64,000 nucleotides of DNA from Druceiella hillmani (lineage: Eukaryota; Arthropoda; Insecta; Lepidoptera; Hepialidae): contig JAYKKI010000039.1 of NCBI GenBank assembly GCA_039881145.1, positions 19,524,001-19,588,000 on the forward strand. The letters are read 5' to 3'. The translations under genes were made by a program, and so were the position numbers. This document shows positions 1 through 12,720 of the stretch, piece by piece. Numbering within the stretch: the first letter of the stretch is position 1; each line of letters opens with the position of its first letter. Below the pieces are notes generated by a model. It saw only the letters and a program-made list of their open reading frames with translations. It was not told where the DNA came from and ran no database searches.

Positions 1-2150
1 TGTTAATGGTAAAGGGTTTAACATACGAATACTCAAAAAAAGTACCTCTATACCACATTATTCTAATCAAATGTACATACCATATGTACGTGTGTTTATA
101 ATTATTTGTTTTAATTAGAAGCGGGGCAAACGGTAGACCCTATATCCTTCAGACTGAAAAATTTCATGCATTGTACTAGAGTTGATAATTCTCGTATTAA
201 AATTTCGTTCAAAAATGACTATTTAACTAATAGTATAAATACATATGACTACTTACTAAATTTCTCTCTACTTTTCGCGATGCAAATTCATACATATTTT
301 TAATTTTATTTTAAACTTATTTAACAAAGAAATTTCAAATATATTTTATTATAAATATTACTAAGTGTTATGATCAAAATGTGTATTATGTTAAAATAAC
401 GAATTAGATTAGAGTTACGTCCTGTTTCGGGTACGTCATACTTCTGAAAAAAAAACCATACTTAACTATATTAAATGGATTATATAAAGAATCTAGATTT
501 AGAAAACTATATATTTTGAATATGAACATTAATATTTTATATGTATAATTAGTACTTTTAATCTATATATTCTCTTTGTCATAGTTTTGCTTAATATTTG
601 TATATTTAGTAAGTTCATAGTTATGTGTATAAGAGAAAAATGAGATGTTTTAAATAAAAAAAAAATTGGTAATATTATGATATGTAAATTAAGTTATATC
701 GACTTTTGTTACTAAAAATGCCAAAGTGTTAAACATTTTAATAGAATATAGATTAGTATCCTTTGTCGCTAGAATTGTTTAGAATCTGAATTGTTGAAGA
801 ATTGTTTAGAATAGAATTATTTAGTTTATTGTTACATTTTTCTTTTGTATAAATTTTGAAAGAATTGTATTGTGCCAAACGATGAGCCAAAGGATGTTGT
901 TTTAGTAATTTATGTTAATAATTTTAATTATTTGAATTTTCACCGACATTGGTATTTAATGTTTTGTTTATTTACGATTATAATTAATGAATAAAATTTG
1001 TATTGTTTCCATAGCGATGTAAGACATACGAAAACTGTAAACTTTTGATCTTATATTGTTTTTGGAGTCTCGTTGGCTTCAAACCAAATCTTAATCCACG
1101 TATTTCAAAACACATAAAAATAAAATTGATCCGACTTTCAATTGTTCAATTGCTTAAATTTAAAAACATTTCTCAATTATAATACTTTTTAAATTTCCTA
1201 CGTGCATGCTATGCAAAATATCTCATAGAATATGGCAGAAAACCGTTAAAAAAAAATTAATGAAATTACTTTTAACATAAAGCGAATAAACTAAATCGCT
1301 CACATCAATGTGATTTCTGTTGACAAATTAAATATAAATCAGAACTGTTGATAACAAATTTAAGGCATTTTTTTTATATAAGGAAGAAATCCTTTTTTCT
1401 TTCGTAAGTCGTTACAAAATAGTTAAACGGAAATTTAGTTCGAAAAGCGTCAAAACTGTATGTATAGGAAGTCATGATCATAACATACTCATTACACATA
1501 AGATTTGTGTCTATAACTTACTAACATTAAATCGCAGCCGTAAATAATGTAATCGGAAATGAATATTATAATTAACACCGTAATCAAATCGAATTAAATG
1601 TGAAATATTTATCGTAAATATTTTGTAAAATTATAAATTAGTTTTATATTTCCCCGTATTTTAGTATAAAATCGTAAGTAAGAAAAAAAACAGATCTGAT
1701 ATTATGAATATTATTGTCATATGTTTTATATCGAATATTATAGTGCGATTAGGCAAAAAAATCTATTTTTAAACGTTTCTCCTGCGAAACTTCCTTAAAT
1801 ACTTAGTAATTTAATACTAGTAAATAAATGTATATTTGTCTATTACGTAATTAATTTTATATTAGAGAAAATGATTATAATCATTTGGATTTACAGTACA
1901 GTGCTGAATCTTGTGGTGCCATATTAAAAATTATATCTTTGTAATAAGGTACTTATTTTGAATATTTTTGACTTTATGTTATATTTTATGTATTTTGTGG
2001 TCTAACTTTAATATAATTGTAACAGAAAGAAGTTTAATTATTATAAAATAAATATATAATGCATTTTATCAAGTTTTTTTATTCAAATTACATTTTTAGC
2101 GCAGATATGCTCAGAACTTTTCAGAATATAATACTATAAACGCCATTGGC
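1..2150. other. AT-rich flank, nothing recognised
   Basis: No open frame of note, no splice-bounded coding stretch and no repeat structure was recognised here. The base composition is strongly AT-rich, like the rest of the non-coding window. Confidence 0.6.
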
Positions 2151-2316
2151 GCCATCTGAAGGTACATCAATAATATGGTACTAGTGAATATAAGAAACGA
2201 TTTTTGAAAAACTGGATACTGCATTGTTTTTATGAATTATTAAAATGCCTTTATATAAGACGCTGCACCATATAGAAATCCTATAACGCACATATAGACA
2301 GAGAATATAGAGTATA

Positions 2317-2460
2317 CTAGCTGACCCGTGCGAAGTGTTCGTACTATATCGCCATCTAGCGTGTTCCAAGTATACAATTTGGCTAAGATATTTGATGTGT
2401 CGCCCACAGATGGCGCTCATGCCAATTGTTATAAAAATTAATTTTTTTATTAACAAAAAG
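2317..2460 (-). mobile_element. Helitron 3' terminus (fragment)
   Basis: On the - strand the sequence ends in CTAG followed by T. About 12 bases upstream of that is a small hairpin (CGAA, three-base loop, TTCG). This is the usual Helitron 3' architecture: hairpin, short spacer, CTRR, insertion next to T. The terminal bases match the two fuller Helitron copies near 39.4 and 43.5 kb except for small changes. The 5' end was not found, so the right boundary given here is arbitrary. Confidence 0.5.
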
Positions 2461-2639
2461 ATTTTTTTCCAATTTTTTTATATTTTTCGCCCAAAGTAGA
2501 AAACATAAGCTTTAAGTGGGTATTTTTTTTATTTTTTTTGGTGCAGTAGATAAAGAGATCGAGCCGCTCGACCAAAAAACACCTTTTAGAAATAATATAT
2601 TTAGATGTTATTCTGTGACTAAGTGACTTTTTCACTGAT

Positions 2640-2800
2640 TGAGGTGAGGTGACTAGGCGAAAAGGACGACCACCAACACGTCGGTTAGATGACATTAAAA
2701 ATGATCTGCATGATGAGGGTCATCGCGTCAGAAAGGGTCAGGTGGAGGAGTCTTGGCCTGCAGAGGGCTGTTGTGCTTTTAATGATGATTCTGTGTATAC
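2640..2800 (+). pseudogene. LINE reverse transcriptase C-terminal scrap
   Basis: The + frame beginning near 2649 encodes TRRKGRPPTRRLDDIKN. This matches the basic (K/R)RGRPxTRWxDD motif found near the C-terminus of many insect non-LTR reverse transcriptases. After about 20 residues the similarity fades, probably through a frameshift. No catalytic domain is present, so this is a short dead fragment. The assignment rests on this one motif. Confidence 0.5.
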
Positions 2801-3019
2801 AGAGACTTCGGAAGAAGTAAAACGTTTGGTTGCATGTTTTTCAATACCAGTGCTATATTATTTCGCCAGAAAATAGTAAACGTCATTAAATATAAAGATG
2901 TTATGTTACTAGTGAGTATAAGAAATTATTTTTTCAAAACTAAATACTTTATTTCTTTTATGAATTATAAAAGTGCCTTTATACAAGACGCTGCCCCATA
3001 TTTAGGTATTATAAAATAA

Positions 3020-3655
3020 TTTTGACAGCTGTGTAAATAAAAATTTATTAATTTATCACCAGCTGGCGCTGATGACATCGTGAAGGTGCTTATTTTGATT
3101 GTCCAATATTATTTCTAATGCCTTAATAAGGTACAGTGTGTTTTATTAGCAGCGTGCAAACACCTATAAAAACTAAAGCAATGAAGATACACAAATATAT
3201 TTCTATAAATATCCTAATGCCAATACGTTTACAATATGAAACGGGACGCAAATAAAAATTATAAATTACTGCTATCAGAAAATAATCGTAAATACATTGT
3301 TTTCATTAAACGTACTTAATAATTAATTAAAACGTAGAAGAAAGTAACTAAATATATGCTACCATTTTGTTTTTGTGTCAAAAATGAAAAAAAAATATTT
3401 AGATTCAAATTTTTTTGTATTTTTAGAAAACAAAGTAACTGTATTATATTTTTATTAATAAACTACATTATCAAAATTGAGCATTAAACAAAATTGCAAA
3501 ATGGACACTAAATATGGAACAGGTACTCAAATATGGGCTATAGATGCCAACTTAATTATCTTTGACGAAAATAACAATATTAAATAACTTTGGTGAGTGT
3601 AAGAAATTATGTATATATATATATACATTTTATCCACAGTAATCTTTGTGTGTAT
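3020..3655. other. AT-rich stretch, nothing recognised
   Basis: No coding or repeat structure was recognised apart from a short TA-rich run near 3612. Confidence 0.5.
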
Positions 3656-3659
3656 TCGG

Positions 3660-4322
3660 AAAAAGTTGCTGACAGAACATACACTACAGTCAGGATGCTC
3701 TCGTCCTGTTATGGCATCTGATTCACTCTCTGAACCAAAGAGGATTTACTCTTCACATTAACTGTCAATCACTTCATTGTCACTAGTCTTTGTTTTCTTT
3801 TTTCTTAGGTTTCCTTTCTCTTCTTTGGGTTTCTTGTCTTGAGTTATCTTTTCTTTTTCAATTTTCTTCTTATTTTTTCAATAAGATCATTTTTATAGGG
3901 AGACGAAGTTATAACAGAGGCCACAGCAGCTTTCTAACCCTATTAGATGTCGTTCTGATTTTTTGGTACCGGACTTATGTGATAAGGAAATACTAGACCT
4001 GTTCCAATCAATTCTGGAAGATGAAGCTTCGTCACCATGTGTAGGTTCATGTTTAGTTTCAGAGGTAAATGTTTCTGTTTGAGTATCATATCCAGATACG
4101 GAGATTGAAGTTGAGGTGAGAGATTGAAGAGGCTGACGCTTCGTTAGATTTCAAATAGTTACCATTAGAAATAGAATTCAAAGATCTATGTAAAAGAGGC
4201 TATCTCGGATTATAATCCGATTGCTCTCCATTAGAATTAGATGATGATTTTGTTCGAGTTATATCTGTGCATCCGTCTTTGATAGCAGTTTGTTCCACTG
4301 CAATAAACTCTACATCGCTGAA
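3660..4322 (-). pseudogene. Possible decayed low-complexity coding tail on the - strand
   Basis: Read on the - strand this stretch gives serine/acidic-rich pieces (such as SDVEFIAVEQTAIKDG), then a lysine-rich stretch, then SESESDA followed by a CxxC. That order resembles the C-terminal tails of pogo/jerky-type transposases, which run from an acidic-serine region to a lysine-rich region to a cysteine pair. There are several stops and no DDE or HTH motif is visible. The call is weak; a random AT-rich stretch is the alternative. Confidence 0.25.
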
Positions 4323-4324
4323 AA

Positions 4325-5030
4325 AGTTATTTTTATATAACAAAAGGCAATTATAACAGTAGATATAATGGGACTATACTACATAGATATATGTCGGGAA
4401 CGATTCAAAATTAAGATGGCATAATTATCTCAACTTCATTTTGTGCCGATCAGTTTTAATTTATTCCCTGTATCGGGAGGTCGCGTATTTACAATTGTCG
4501 GCATTGGTAAGATGATTATGCAAGAACCGATATGTACTTCATCAATTTATGTGTTGTCGTCAAAAACGGTTAAGATTTCAAAAAATTAAATTTATCTCAA
4601 TGAAATTACATTGTTATACCGTAGACGGACGGTACAGGCACACATCTACGACATGTTTTCGATAATCAATTACCCTGTTCCCGTATTTCATATTATTTTA
4701 GTTTCAAATATTTGTTTATTACTTTAGTGCAAAATTGGTAATTTGCAAAATACTAACTCATTCAGTATCACATTAAAACTTCTATCTAACTACGTAACAA
4801 AACGCTAATTTTAGACAACTCTGTCACAATACAATTCAAAAATTATATCCAATATTATTAAATCATTTTCAATTACGTTATGATTTCCCATTTTATTTAC
4901 CTTTATAAAAAAATCTCTTTCTAATTGCTCTTCCCTGCTTTAAAATTTAATCAAACATTTGACACAATCAATTTAAATTGGATTTAGAGAGCATAAGACA
5001 ATGTCGAGTTGTTTGCAAATATTTCAAACT
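4325..5030. other. AT-rich stretch, nothing recognised
   Basis: No coding, RNA or repeat feature could be supported. Confidence 0.5.
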
Positions 5031-5280
5031 AACTGTGCCTGCGACTTCGTTCGCGTGAAATTCGGAATAAGAAATGTTAATAGAATTTTTTTCACTTTCA
5101 TATAATGCTCTTGGATATAAACAATTACCATACTAAATTTCATAATAATCCGTCCAGTAGATTTTGCGTGATTGACGCACAAGTGACAGACAGACAAAAA
5201 TTCTAAAAAAAATTTCTGGCTTCTATTATCATTCAATACACGGGACTGACCCTGTTGCAATTTTATTACATAAATAGATA
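5031..5280 (+). mobile_element. RTE-like LINE 3'-end fragment
   Basis: The block starts GCCTGCGACTTCGTTCGCGT and later contains ATCCGTCCAGTAG followed by TTTTGCGTGATTGACGCACA. Both belong to a 3' untranslated sequence scattered widely in insect genomes and associated with RTE-type non-LTR elements. The family name is from memory. A much more decayed start of the same sequence (CTGCCTGCGACT) occurs near 5969. The 78-codon - strand frame across it has no coding meaning. Confidence 0.4.
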
Positions 5281-5284
5281 ATTA

Positions 5285-7480
5285 TTATTTGAACTATCTT
5301 GAAAATATGTCAATTCTGTTTTCTAATGAAAATCAGGGTATACTTAACAAACTGGAAAATGATTTTAGTAATCTACAACATAGTAGACATTACTCTCAAT
5401 AATTAAAGACACAATGTGTGTGTAAGCATGTGTCTTCCGTGTATAGGTTTTGTCAATAATATATGCGTTGGCTATATTTAATCACTAAATGTCTCAAACC
5501 TATGAACATTGTATACTTACATTTCCGGCTTTAATTTTATCGGTTTTGCAGTTTTTGAGTTTTTTATGTGACAGATAGGACAGACTAATACTAATCGATT
5601 TTGCTTCTAAGGTTAACTATTTTTCTGACACCATCAAGAGATTTTCAAAAATCACAGCGTAGAAAAATTAATATTTAAAAAATAACGTGTGAAATCACGT
5701 CTCGAACTGTTATTTTAATATATTTTTACTGCACAATCCGGAATTTTGTTATTGTTGTCAGGATAAATATACTCGCGGGAATCGAAATGTCAACTGAAAT
5801 GAAACGCTGGTAATTACGCCATTTAGCACCGTTTCTAGTGGGACATTTTTTTATTACTATAGGCCTGTCCTTACGAAGTAATTTGCTCTCTATCAGAGTA
5901 AAACTATTTTCATAAACTTTTCAATAATTTGCATTTTTCTTGCAATTTTCATTATCTTTATATATAATACTGCCTGCGACTCAGCATTTGACGTGAAGAA
6001 GGCTTTTATCGTCGACATTACCAACAATTATAATTTAAGTCTACCACATTAATTTTACTGGTTGATGGCTTTGAAATTATTTCTTAATTTCATTCATACA
6101 TTTTCACCTTTATTTGATAAAATGATGTACTTTATTAATTTCTTAAATACACAAATATTGCACCGACATTTAAAGACGATGAATCCTTATTTATATAATT
6201 TATGATTCTGAGCGCTTTGAAGGATTTAACGTTTAGATATGTTTCTTATATTATCCCTGCGAAACCAAAATATATACACAAATAATTTCCAGAATTCTTT
6301 TGATGGTGAAAACCGCATCAAAATCAACCCGGTAGAACTCAACTTATAAGAAGACAGACGGAAAAACAAATATACAATTAATTTTCCTTTTATTTAAATA
6401 TGATATGACTCTAAAGGCAATAAAAAATCTATTTATAATTTCTCTACGTAAAAAATATGTGCCGAAAGTACCATCTAGCGGATTTTTGTTCCATTATTCT
6501 TACTAAAGTCAAATATACGACAACAGGTATTTCATAATCAAGCAACAGATGGCAGTATCTGTCATTAACTGGCAAAAATAATTGTAAATGAGTGTAGATT
6601 GAAAAACGTAGTAAATAAATAATATTGACATTTTAAAACTTATAATAAATTTTCTCGTAGAAAAAAATTATTAATTATAAATTTTACAAATGAGGACTTA
6701 ACCGGGGTATCAAGATTTTATATATATTTGCTAATATCTATTTATTCATAATATCGAAGGCTAATATTTTTGCACTCACTAGATGTCACTACTTTGGAAG
6801 GAGATATAAGGTTATCTGTCAAGCCCATGTTGTCCATCAAAAGCATAATAAATTAAGAATAAATATAATATAGTATGTAACGTTGTAGTTATTGTTTGAC
6901 TAGCTTTAATAGGAAAATAAGTAAGCGGTTAATTTGACATACGAAAAACTATTTTTTTTTGTGTCCTCGTTGGTCTACGCGTTAGTTCACAAGTTTTGAC
7001 GCTAGATGTCTATACTTCACATGGTAAGTGTGAAATAGTCCAGAAATAATAAATCTGAAATAGCTTTAGTTATACAAATTGCCCTTGCTTTGTTGCCACT
7101 TACTTTGGCATTTTCCTTTCTCAGTTCTCGTTTTAATACTTCGGTTCTCCCACATTCATAATTCCGTAGTTTGATTTATTCGTTTTTATTAAATACTGTT
7201 ATACAATTAGAAAACGTAAATACTAATGACCTATGTAATTTGAAAGTTTTGACTTTTAGTTACGACACGTATGTAACGTGTACAAGGCGGTTTTGACATT
7301 TCAGTATACCTCGCTGCAAAGTCGCCCCGCCCTGGTGGCAAATAAAAGTGTGGTAGCCCGATAGAATCTCTGGTAGAATAGACAATGTGGTCTAGATTAC
7401 ATTTTCAACAGTACTTACTCGTCATTATCAAATTCAGCAAGGAATATCGATATCGAAGGTGAATCGACATGTGTTATATG
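5285..7480. other. Non-coding, old repeat scraps only
   Basis: Apart from the decayed LINE-end fragment near 5969, only isolated short motifs such as CCATCTAG near 6473 are seen. Nothing else could be annotated. Confidence 0.45.
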
Positions 7481-7483
7481 TAT

Positions 7484-8075
7484 AATCGATCTTTTAGAGT
7501 GTATTAGACTACAGTTACTATTATTTTATCTTTTGTAGTGTATTGGACTAAAATTAGTTTTATTTTGTCTTTTTATTTTATCTTTTAGAGTGTATTGGAC
7601 TAAAATTAGTTTTACTTTGTCTTTTTATTTTATCTTTTAGAGTGTATTGGACTAAAGTTAGTTTTATTTTATCTTTTTATTTTATCTTTTAGAGTGTATT
7701 GGACTAAAGTTAGTTTTATTTTATCTTTTAGAGTGTATTGGACTAAAGTTAGTTTTATTTTACCTTTTTATTTTATCTTTTAGAGTGTATTGGACTAAAA
7801 TTACTTTTATTTTTATCTTTTAGAGTGTATTGGACTAAAATTACTTTTATTTTATCTTTTAGAGTGTATTGGACTAAAATTACTTTTATTTTATCTTTTA
7901 GAGTGTATTGGACTAAAATTACTTTTATTTTATCTTTTAGAGTGTATTGGACTAAAATTACTTTTATTTTATCTTTTAGAGTGTATTGGACTAAAATTAC
8001 TTTTATTTTATCTTTTAGAGTGTATTGGACTAAAATTACTTTTATTTTATCTTTTAGAGTGTATCGGACTAAAAT
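7484..8075 (+). repeat. 39-bp minisatellite
   Basis: The unit contains TGTATTGGACTAAAATTACT followed by a T-rich run and CTTTTAGAG. From about 7785 the copies are almost identical at 39 bp. Before that the units are longer and irregular, with extra TTTTATTTTGTC blocks, so the array has an older left part and a homogenised right part. Because 39 is a multiple of three and the unit lacks stops in one frame per strand, a 120-codon frame on + and a 104-codon frame on - appear. Both are array artefacts. Confidence 0.95.
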
Positions 8076-8099
8076 TACTTTATTCAATCAGAAGAAAAA

Positions 8100-8640
8100 A
8101 TGCGATAAAGAATTCCGAAAATGTTTTAATTGTGATATTCGGTATAAAACGTATGATTATATTCACAACAAAACCAGTCCAATATAATTTAAAAGAAACT
8201 AAGAAAAAAACGTGTTAAGCACACCGTTTAAACATTTAATTAAACATTTCTATTAAAATTCTATTAATATTTTAATTTTTTGGAACGTAAATATATTGCC
8301 TACTAAATCTTTTACAGGCGCATGTGACAATTTACAGTTCCACATAGAACAAGAAATCATTAATTTTTGGATTTGTGCTGTAAGACCTCGATTATGTAAA
8401 GATTATAAGTGGAACGGAAGTACCCTTATAGATTTTTATGATGGCACAAATAACAAAAAAAAACCTTGTACGTATCAGCACTGACGCGCGACTGGAGTTT
8501 ACTCCGTAAGTACGATTTTCTTGGAATGTATAAAATAGGTAACACTGGATATAAATATCAATATCAATAAAAATAATCTTACCGTTAAGACTCGACTGTT
8601 TTTTCGTTGACTTATGTTGCAAAACTGGCCTCCATGAAAA
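8100..8640. other. AT-rich stretch, nothing recognised
   Basis: Small frames of 62 and 76 codons overlap on opposite strands and neither has recognisable motifs. Confidence 0.4.
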
Positions 8641-8648
8641 ACAAATTT

Positions 8649-9230
8649 AACGAGATAATATACAACATATGTCCATCTAGAAGGTCCTTTTTAAATATTG
8701 GTGAAACAATTTTTGAAATTGGATGAATAGTTTCGGAGATTAACTGCTACACCCAAAATTATAAAATTTAATTTTTTATAATACATGATTTTTTTTAACG
8801 GGATAATACACAAGCTATGACCATCTTGAAGGTCCTTTCTAAATATTGGTGACAGAATTTTTGAAAGTGGATGAGTAGTTTCAGAGATTATTCCTACATC
8901 CAAACTTACAAAATTTGACGTTTTTAAATATATGAATTTTTAACGGTATAATATATAACCTATGTTTATCCTGAAGGTCGTTTCTAAATATTGGTGAAAG
9001 AATTTTTGAAATCGGATTAGTAGTTTCAGAGATTACCTCCTACATCCAAACTTACAAAATTTAACTTTTTTATAATATATGAAATATTTTTAATGGAATA
9101 ATATGCAACCTACGTCCATCCTGAAGGTTGTTTCTAAATATTGGTGAAATAATTTTTGAAATCGGATGAGTAGTTTCGGAGATTACCTCCTACATTCAAA
9201 CTTACAAACTGTTACACTTTTTTTAACGCT
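8649..9230 (+). repeat. Four tandem units of about 148 bp
   Basis: Units begin near 8649, 8797, 8942 and 9092 (spacing 148, 145 and 150). Each has AAC/ATGG.ATAATA, then CTGAAGGTC or similar, TAAATATTGGTGA, TTTTTGAAATCGGATGAGTA, GTTTC.GAGATTA and CAAACTTACAAA. Wording of the 'aaatcgg, agtagttt, gagatta' type is common in insect LINE 3' UTRs, so this is probably an internally repeated LINE tail running into the next feature. Confidence 0.8.
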
Positions 9231-9540
9231 CTGAACTTCGTTCACTCTGAACTTCTGATTTTACTCCTCATAAAACTTTATATCGGGCGCTATACATCAA
9301 AATCGATTCTTAAGGAATATATTCCAAAAATACACTTTAAAGGGTCATATTTTTTTGTTGCGTGAACAAAAGATTTGAAATTACAGCAATGTAGAGTCAT
9401 AGGCCTCATTATAACATATTAATTTCAAATTGCTACCTCAAACCATTTAGGAAAAGGAGAGACGGACGGACGAACAGCCAACATAGTGATTCTGTAAGGG
9501 TTCCGTTTTTTTTTCATTTTGAGAAACGGAACCCTAAAAA
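9231..9540 (+). mobile_element. LINE-like 3' terminal segment with hairpin
   Basis: The stretch has a GACGGACGGACGAACAG run, AGTGATTCTGTAAGGGTTCC and a terminal hairpin. The 12-base arms AGGGTTCCGTTT (9497-9508) and AAACGGAACCCT (9524-9535) pair perfectly. This ending is very common in lepidopteran non-coding DNA and is probably a non-LTR element end. The exact family was not identified. It directly follows the 148-bp tandem units and probably belongs to the same insertion. Confidence 0.5.
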
Positions 9541-12500
9541 TCTATGAAAATTAGTATTGAAATTCGTAGGGACGTGAAACATCTCAAAACGAAAAGTGAA
9601 AGAATTAAGAAGTACGATTACCTAGGTCACAATTATTTTCACCGAATTTATTTAAAAAATAAGAAATAACAATCAAAACAAAGCCTTTTTTATTTATTGC
9701 TATTAATAACACTATAATTCTTTTACCATATTAACAGATTAAATCAAATATATTAGTTTTATTTAAATCAATCGATTAATCTAATAAATTTATTTTATTT
9801 TATGTATAAAAATATAGAAACAAGATTATGCAGTTAGCTCAAATAAATAACGGTTTTTTTTATTTATATCAATATACACACATTAAAAATGCGCCAGCAA
9901 ATTGTCTTACTGTTAGTATATTTTTTTAAGTGGCGTTCATGGCATATTTTGCTTATTTATCTTATCACTTTGAGTCAACGTTACTTGAATTTCCCGGATC
10001 AAAAAGTCTGATGTATAAAAAATACTGTGGTTAAAATGTCACAATTCTTCAATTGTGAGTACCAAAAAGATTCATCTCTTTTCCTTTTATACGCGCTTTG
10101 ATAAGAGTAGATGCTATCAAAACAAATTATTCTTTATCATAATTCCTTAAAAAAAGTCTTACCTAAAATATAATGATTAATCATAATTTAGCTTTTACTA
10201 CAGATATTCGTAAAAGGCTGCCACGTTGAATGACTTCCCGTTTGACACTTAGCGTCAGGAATGTTGCCACTAGAATAAATTTTAAATCTCTAAAAGTGGA
10301 CTGAAAATAAACATATGTAAATTTATACAAAATTAGTCGGGGTACGAAATTTTTCACAATAGAAAATCGCTAATTAGAATAGACTATTTTCCACTAAGAA
10401 TAAATCGGATAGATAAAGTTTCTAATGATTAATCATAATATGTAGGTACCAAAAAATGAAATTATTTATTATTAAAAGTAAAAATGATTTTAATTTCTTT
10501 TAGAAAATAAATTCCGCAAAATTACGAATTCAATCACGTGACAGTGAACAGCAATCAGAAAGCGTTACACAGCGACATTTTGGTAAACCATAACAGGCTA
10601 TTTAATTAATGTTTTGTTTTTAAAAATTTTTGTCAAGTTGATACAGTTGTCCCCTGAGAACAAAAGTACAATTGACAATGAACTCAGGTTTTAGCAAAGC
10701 AAACGGCAATAATTTGCCCAAAATTGACAGCTAGTATTTTTGCGTTAGTGACTTTTTTCATCAGAATTTCGAAATATTAAAACTTCAATGTGTAAAATAG
10801 TTGCACAAGTTATACACAAGTGTCAAATAGTTGCGTAATCAGTATGCGTTTGTTTTTACACAAGTATTTTATACTGTTAGGTATTTTATACTGTTTTTGA
10901 CGTTATGCTTGCGAAGTATTAACAACTTAACGTTGCGAGGTATAACAACTTAACAGTCACCATTTTTACAAGTTTATTTTATCAATAAACTTGCAAAAAT
11001 AGTGACCGCAAAATTCATGGATATTGCTTTAGATTTAGAAATAGATCGTATGTGAGTTATATTAACTTGTTCACTTGTAATCAACTGTATAAGTTCAGAG
11101 CTTCGGCGTTTTAATGTTTTTCTATAAAAAAACACAATCGCAAGTCATTGTTTAAGGCAGTACCACTATCATAATAATTGTTAACAACACAGTTTGTCGA
11201 ATGGGTACTTCAATTGCAAATAAATACTTACATCAAAATGATCTTCACAAAAATATTTTCTTGAATCTTTAAATAACTACAGGTTCATTGCAAGTTTTAG
11301 CCACTTTTTCCGTATTCGTTCATTGTTTGGGACATATATAAATAATATATTTGGCGATTTAATAGTTGCGATTTTACACAGTACATGTAACAAGACGAAT
11401 TCATTTTCAATAAACAAAAGAAGCAACTCTCATACACAGATTACTTTGATTTGTTTCATGAGTAGTGATGTCATTCAAGACGCCATGACAGTCTAGAACG
11501 TTTCAGAGGTAAATTTAAATTTGTTTTTTAAAAGGAAAAATACATAATGTAAATGTTTGGTGTTTAGAAAAATATCTTTTTTTGGGTTAAATAGATATTA
11601 AGGTAAAGTATTAACCACTTTAGCAAATTTAGTCCACCAGTTTCATAATCATTTTCACCGGGAATATTTAGAAAACATGAAGTCAAATTCCTTAACTTTT
11701 ATTTATTTTTTTAAATTTTTTAATAATTATTGATAAAAAAGTATGCTTCCCTATTTGTTTTCGTACTAACGATGTATCCAAAACTAATTCTAACCAATTA
11801 TATTGGTTTTAGGTTAATCGTACAACAATATATTATCACTGGTGCACAGAGAATAAAAATGATTCAGTTTAACCAACTAAAAAGACAAGTATTTATTTTA
11901 TGTCAATTATACAACAGTGAGAATAAACAGAAAATGGAGGCTGTGTTGCTGTTTGAAGAAGCACAATAAGCCAGTATGACCACATGGCGAATAAGAGCTG
12001 TATCGGACGCTTGTTCACGTTGGTGGCGCGACGCTGCAAGTCGACGCTCAGCATTGAAAACTGATTCTCCATCTCTCGATCTTCAGTTCTATTAACGTTT
12101 TCTATAATTATTATAGTTTTTATAATGCCTATTTTGTACATTTTGTAATTTTTGCTAAATGTTCACATTTTAAAAGTGATATTTAAATAAATATTATAAT
12201 TAAGATGTTATTTATTATCTATTTATAAAGTGTAAAAAGGGAAATAAATGACCCCTAAAACGTCTCATCACCACGAAAACTGGAGCTCTTAAACTAATTT
12301 AATGTACACCGCTGTACACATTGTCATGACAATTTTTTGTGTTATGAGTGATCACAACGGATGTGAATCCGCCGATGACATCACCGCAATATCAATAATG
12401 ATTGAAAACAAGCTTTCTTAAAAAACATACTGAATATAAAATTGTTAATGTATCTATCATTAACAGTTTTTAAATTATTAATTTTTTTCGTCATCAGTAC

Positions 12501-12550
12501 CTTTATGGGACATCCATGGCAATCGTCTTGGTATGTTGGACTGATCATAA
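9541..12550. other. 3 kb AT-rich stretch without supported features
   Basis: Frames of 79 codons (+, near 11730) and 82 codons (-, 11893-12141) overlap on opposite strands. Neither has a domain, a signal or splice-linked partners, so both were left out. No repeat family was recognised. Confidence 0.45.
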
Positions 12551-12720
12551 GGCATACGGCCTTTACTGCGCGGCGAATCGCGGGGATTCTGGTGCGATTC
12601 CCGGCCGCTCGTCGAGCGGGGCTGGACTGGTGTTCTGGTTGGCTATAAGAGATTACTCTCGTAGCAATAAGTCCGCACTAAGTATCAACTGTATATATTA
12701 AAGTATATAAATAAATAAAT
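12551..12720 (+). mobile_element. SINE with tRNA-like head and AATAAATA-type tail
   Basis: It starts GGCATACGGCCTTTACTGCG, has a B-box-like GGTGCGATTCCCGG near 12590, then GGGGCTGGACTGGTGTTC, GATTACTCTCGTAGCAATAA, and a TATAAATAAATAAATT tail. A second copy lies inverted at 60301-60440 and a tail-only relative at 28738-28790. The head looks RNA polymerase III-derived and the tail looks LINE-borrowed. The two overlapping small + frames here are part of the SINE. Confidence 0.65.

Larger units (their letters stand above)
2177..3015 (+). repeat. Diverged direct repeat pair of about 110 bp
   Basis: The stretches 2177-2285 and 2905-3015 share a colinear pattern: ACTAGTGA.TATAAGAAA, then TTTTATGAATTAT, then AAGACGCTGC.CCATAT. 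They are about 730 bp apart. Between them lie a Helitron 3' end and a LINE fragment. Either one duplicated unit was split by insertions, or the two are copies of an older transposon. The family was not identified. Confidence 0.5.

Noticed and set aside
12551..12620. tRNA gene from a B-box-like GGTGCGATTCCCGG
   Set aside because: No cloverleaf could be drawn, and the sequence continues into a SINE body repeated at 60.3 kb.
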